Shown: one piece after another, positions 5,714-6,117 of the stretch
Layout: each line of letters opens with the position of its first letter
Position numbering within the stretch: the stretch's first letter is position 1
Origin: Chloroflexota bacterium
Lineage (GTDB): Bacteria > Chloroflexota > Dehalococcoidia > SAR202 > UBA6927
DNA length: 6,117 nucleotides
Assembly: GCA_002717725.1 (NCBI GenBank)
Contig: PBBT01000024.1
Span: 1-6,117, forward strand
Reading direction: 5' to 3'
Program-made: the position numbers and the translations under genes
Notes under the pieces: model-generated
Told to the model about the DNA's origin: nothing
The model's input: the letters and a program-made list of their open reading frames with translations, nothing else
Databases searched by the model: none

Positions 5714-6117
5714 ATGGACATCAAACAATTCGAAAAAACAGACCCTAATTTTGCAAACAAAATCGATCGTATTCATTTGTCTGAGAACCAAATTTCTGAA
5801 ACGGTTAAGCGTCTAGGGAATGAGATAAAAAATGACTTCCTCAATGAAGAAATCGTCTTAGTTGGTGTTCTCAACGGTGCGATGTGTTTTCTGACTGACT
5901 TAATGAGACAAATCCCTCCACCTATTAATATCGAAATCATTCATGCTCATAGAGAATTCATTACATCAGAAAAAGTTGAAATTAAAGTAACAAAAGATGC
6001 GAACATTAATCTGGATGGAAAACATGTCATTCTTGTAGACACAATAATTGACACTGGTTTAACCTTAAAATATTTAAAATCTCATTTTGAAAATAAAGGT
6101 GCTAAAAGTGTCAAATT
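5714..6117 (+). CDS. hpt: Divergent hypoxanthine phosphoribosyltransferase (3' end outside window)
   Basis: The first 134 residues of a type I phosphoribosyltransferase are visible. The core reads LVGVLNGAMCFLTDLMRQI (49-67), as in the HPRT pyrophosphate-loop strand-helix, and VILVDTIIDTGLTL (105-118), the PRPP-binding loop. The enzyme would join hypoxanthine or guanine to PRPP to make IMP or GMP in purine salvage. Three loops depart from consensus: the usual LKGG or LRGS is LNGA (53-56), the flexible-loop Ser-Tyr pair is replaced in HAHREFITSEK (77-87), and VEDIIDTG is VDTIIDTG (108-115). The N-terminus is about 10-15 residues longer than in Escherichia coli Hpt. No Shine-Dalgarno is seen before ATG 5714, which lies 14 bases after the hairpin, so the start is uncertain. 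The frame is open to the window edge. It could be a paralogue with a different purine-like substrate. Confidence 0.8.
   Translation, partial: MDIKQFEKTDPNFANKIDRIHLSENQISETVKRLGNEIKNDFLNEEIVLVGVLNGAMCFLTDLMRQIPPPINIEIIHAHREFITSEKVEIKVTKDANINLDGKHVILVDTIIDTGLTLKYLKSHFENKGAKSVK

Overview
The window looks like a low-G+C, AT-rich bacterial chromosome segment. Gene content suggests a marine bacterium, possibly a Chloroflexota lineage such as SAR202: an enolase-superfamily enzyme paired with a small alpha/beta-barrel-like protein, a SelW-type selenoprotein, and a divergent purine phosphoribosyltransferase. No rRNA or other phylogenetic marker is present, so this taxonomic guess is an inference from style only.

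Layout. Positions 1-3170 (minus strand) hold one very large open frame that runs off the left edge. It is an N-terminal Mrr-type PD-(D/E)XK nuclease domain, then an SF2 DEAH helicase, then a tandem array of 69-residue helicase-associated (HA) repeats. The repeats are visible at DNA level as 207-bp units over about 1-1242. This is a candidate restriction or genome-defence protein. A divergent, gene-free region (about 3171-3494) separates it from a plus-strand group: a 103-aa dimeric-barrel-like protein (3495-3806), a mandelate racemase/muconate lactonizing-type enolase (3857-4975) and a DUF503/YlxP-like protein (4982-5275). These three are close enough to be one transcript.

At 5372-5644 lies a gene that ordinary gene calling would truncate. 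It encodes a 90-aa SelW/Rdx-type selenoprotein with an in-frame TGA at 5417-5419 that forms a CxxU redox motif, a strong Shine-Dalgarno sequence and a candidate bacterial SECIS hairpin just after the TGA. A perfect 15-bp hairpin (5666-5699) ends this unit. It is followed at once by a hypoxanthine phosphoribosyltransferase-like gene (5714 onward) that runs off the right edge and departs from the family consensus at three active-site loops.

The genes do not form one obvious pathway. The barrel protein and the enolase may act together in catabolism of acid sugars or other carboxylates. The helicase looks like an independent defence gene. The selenoprotein implies that the organism has selenocysteine machinery (SelA, SelB, SelC, SelD) elsewhere.
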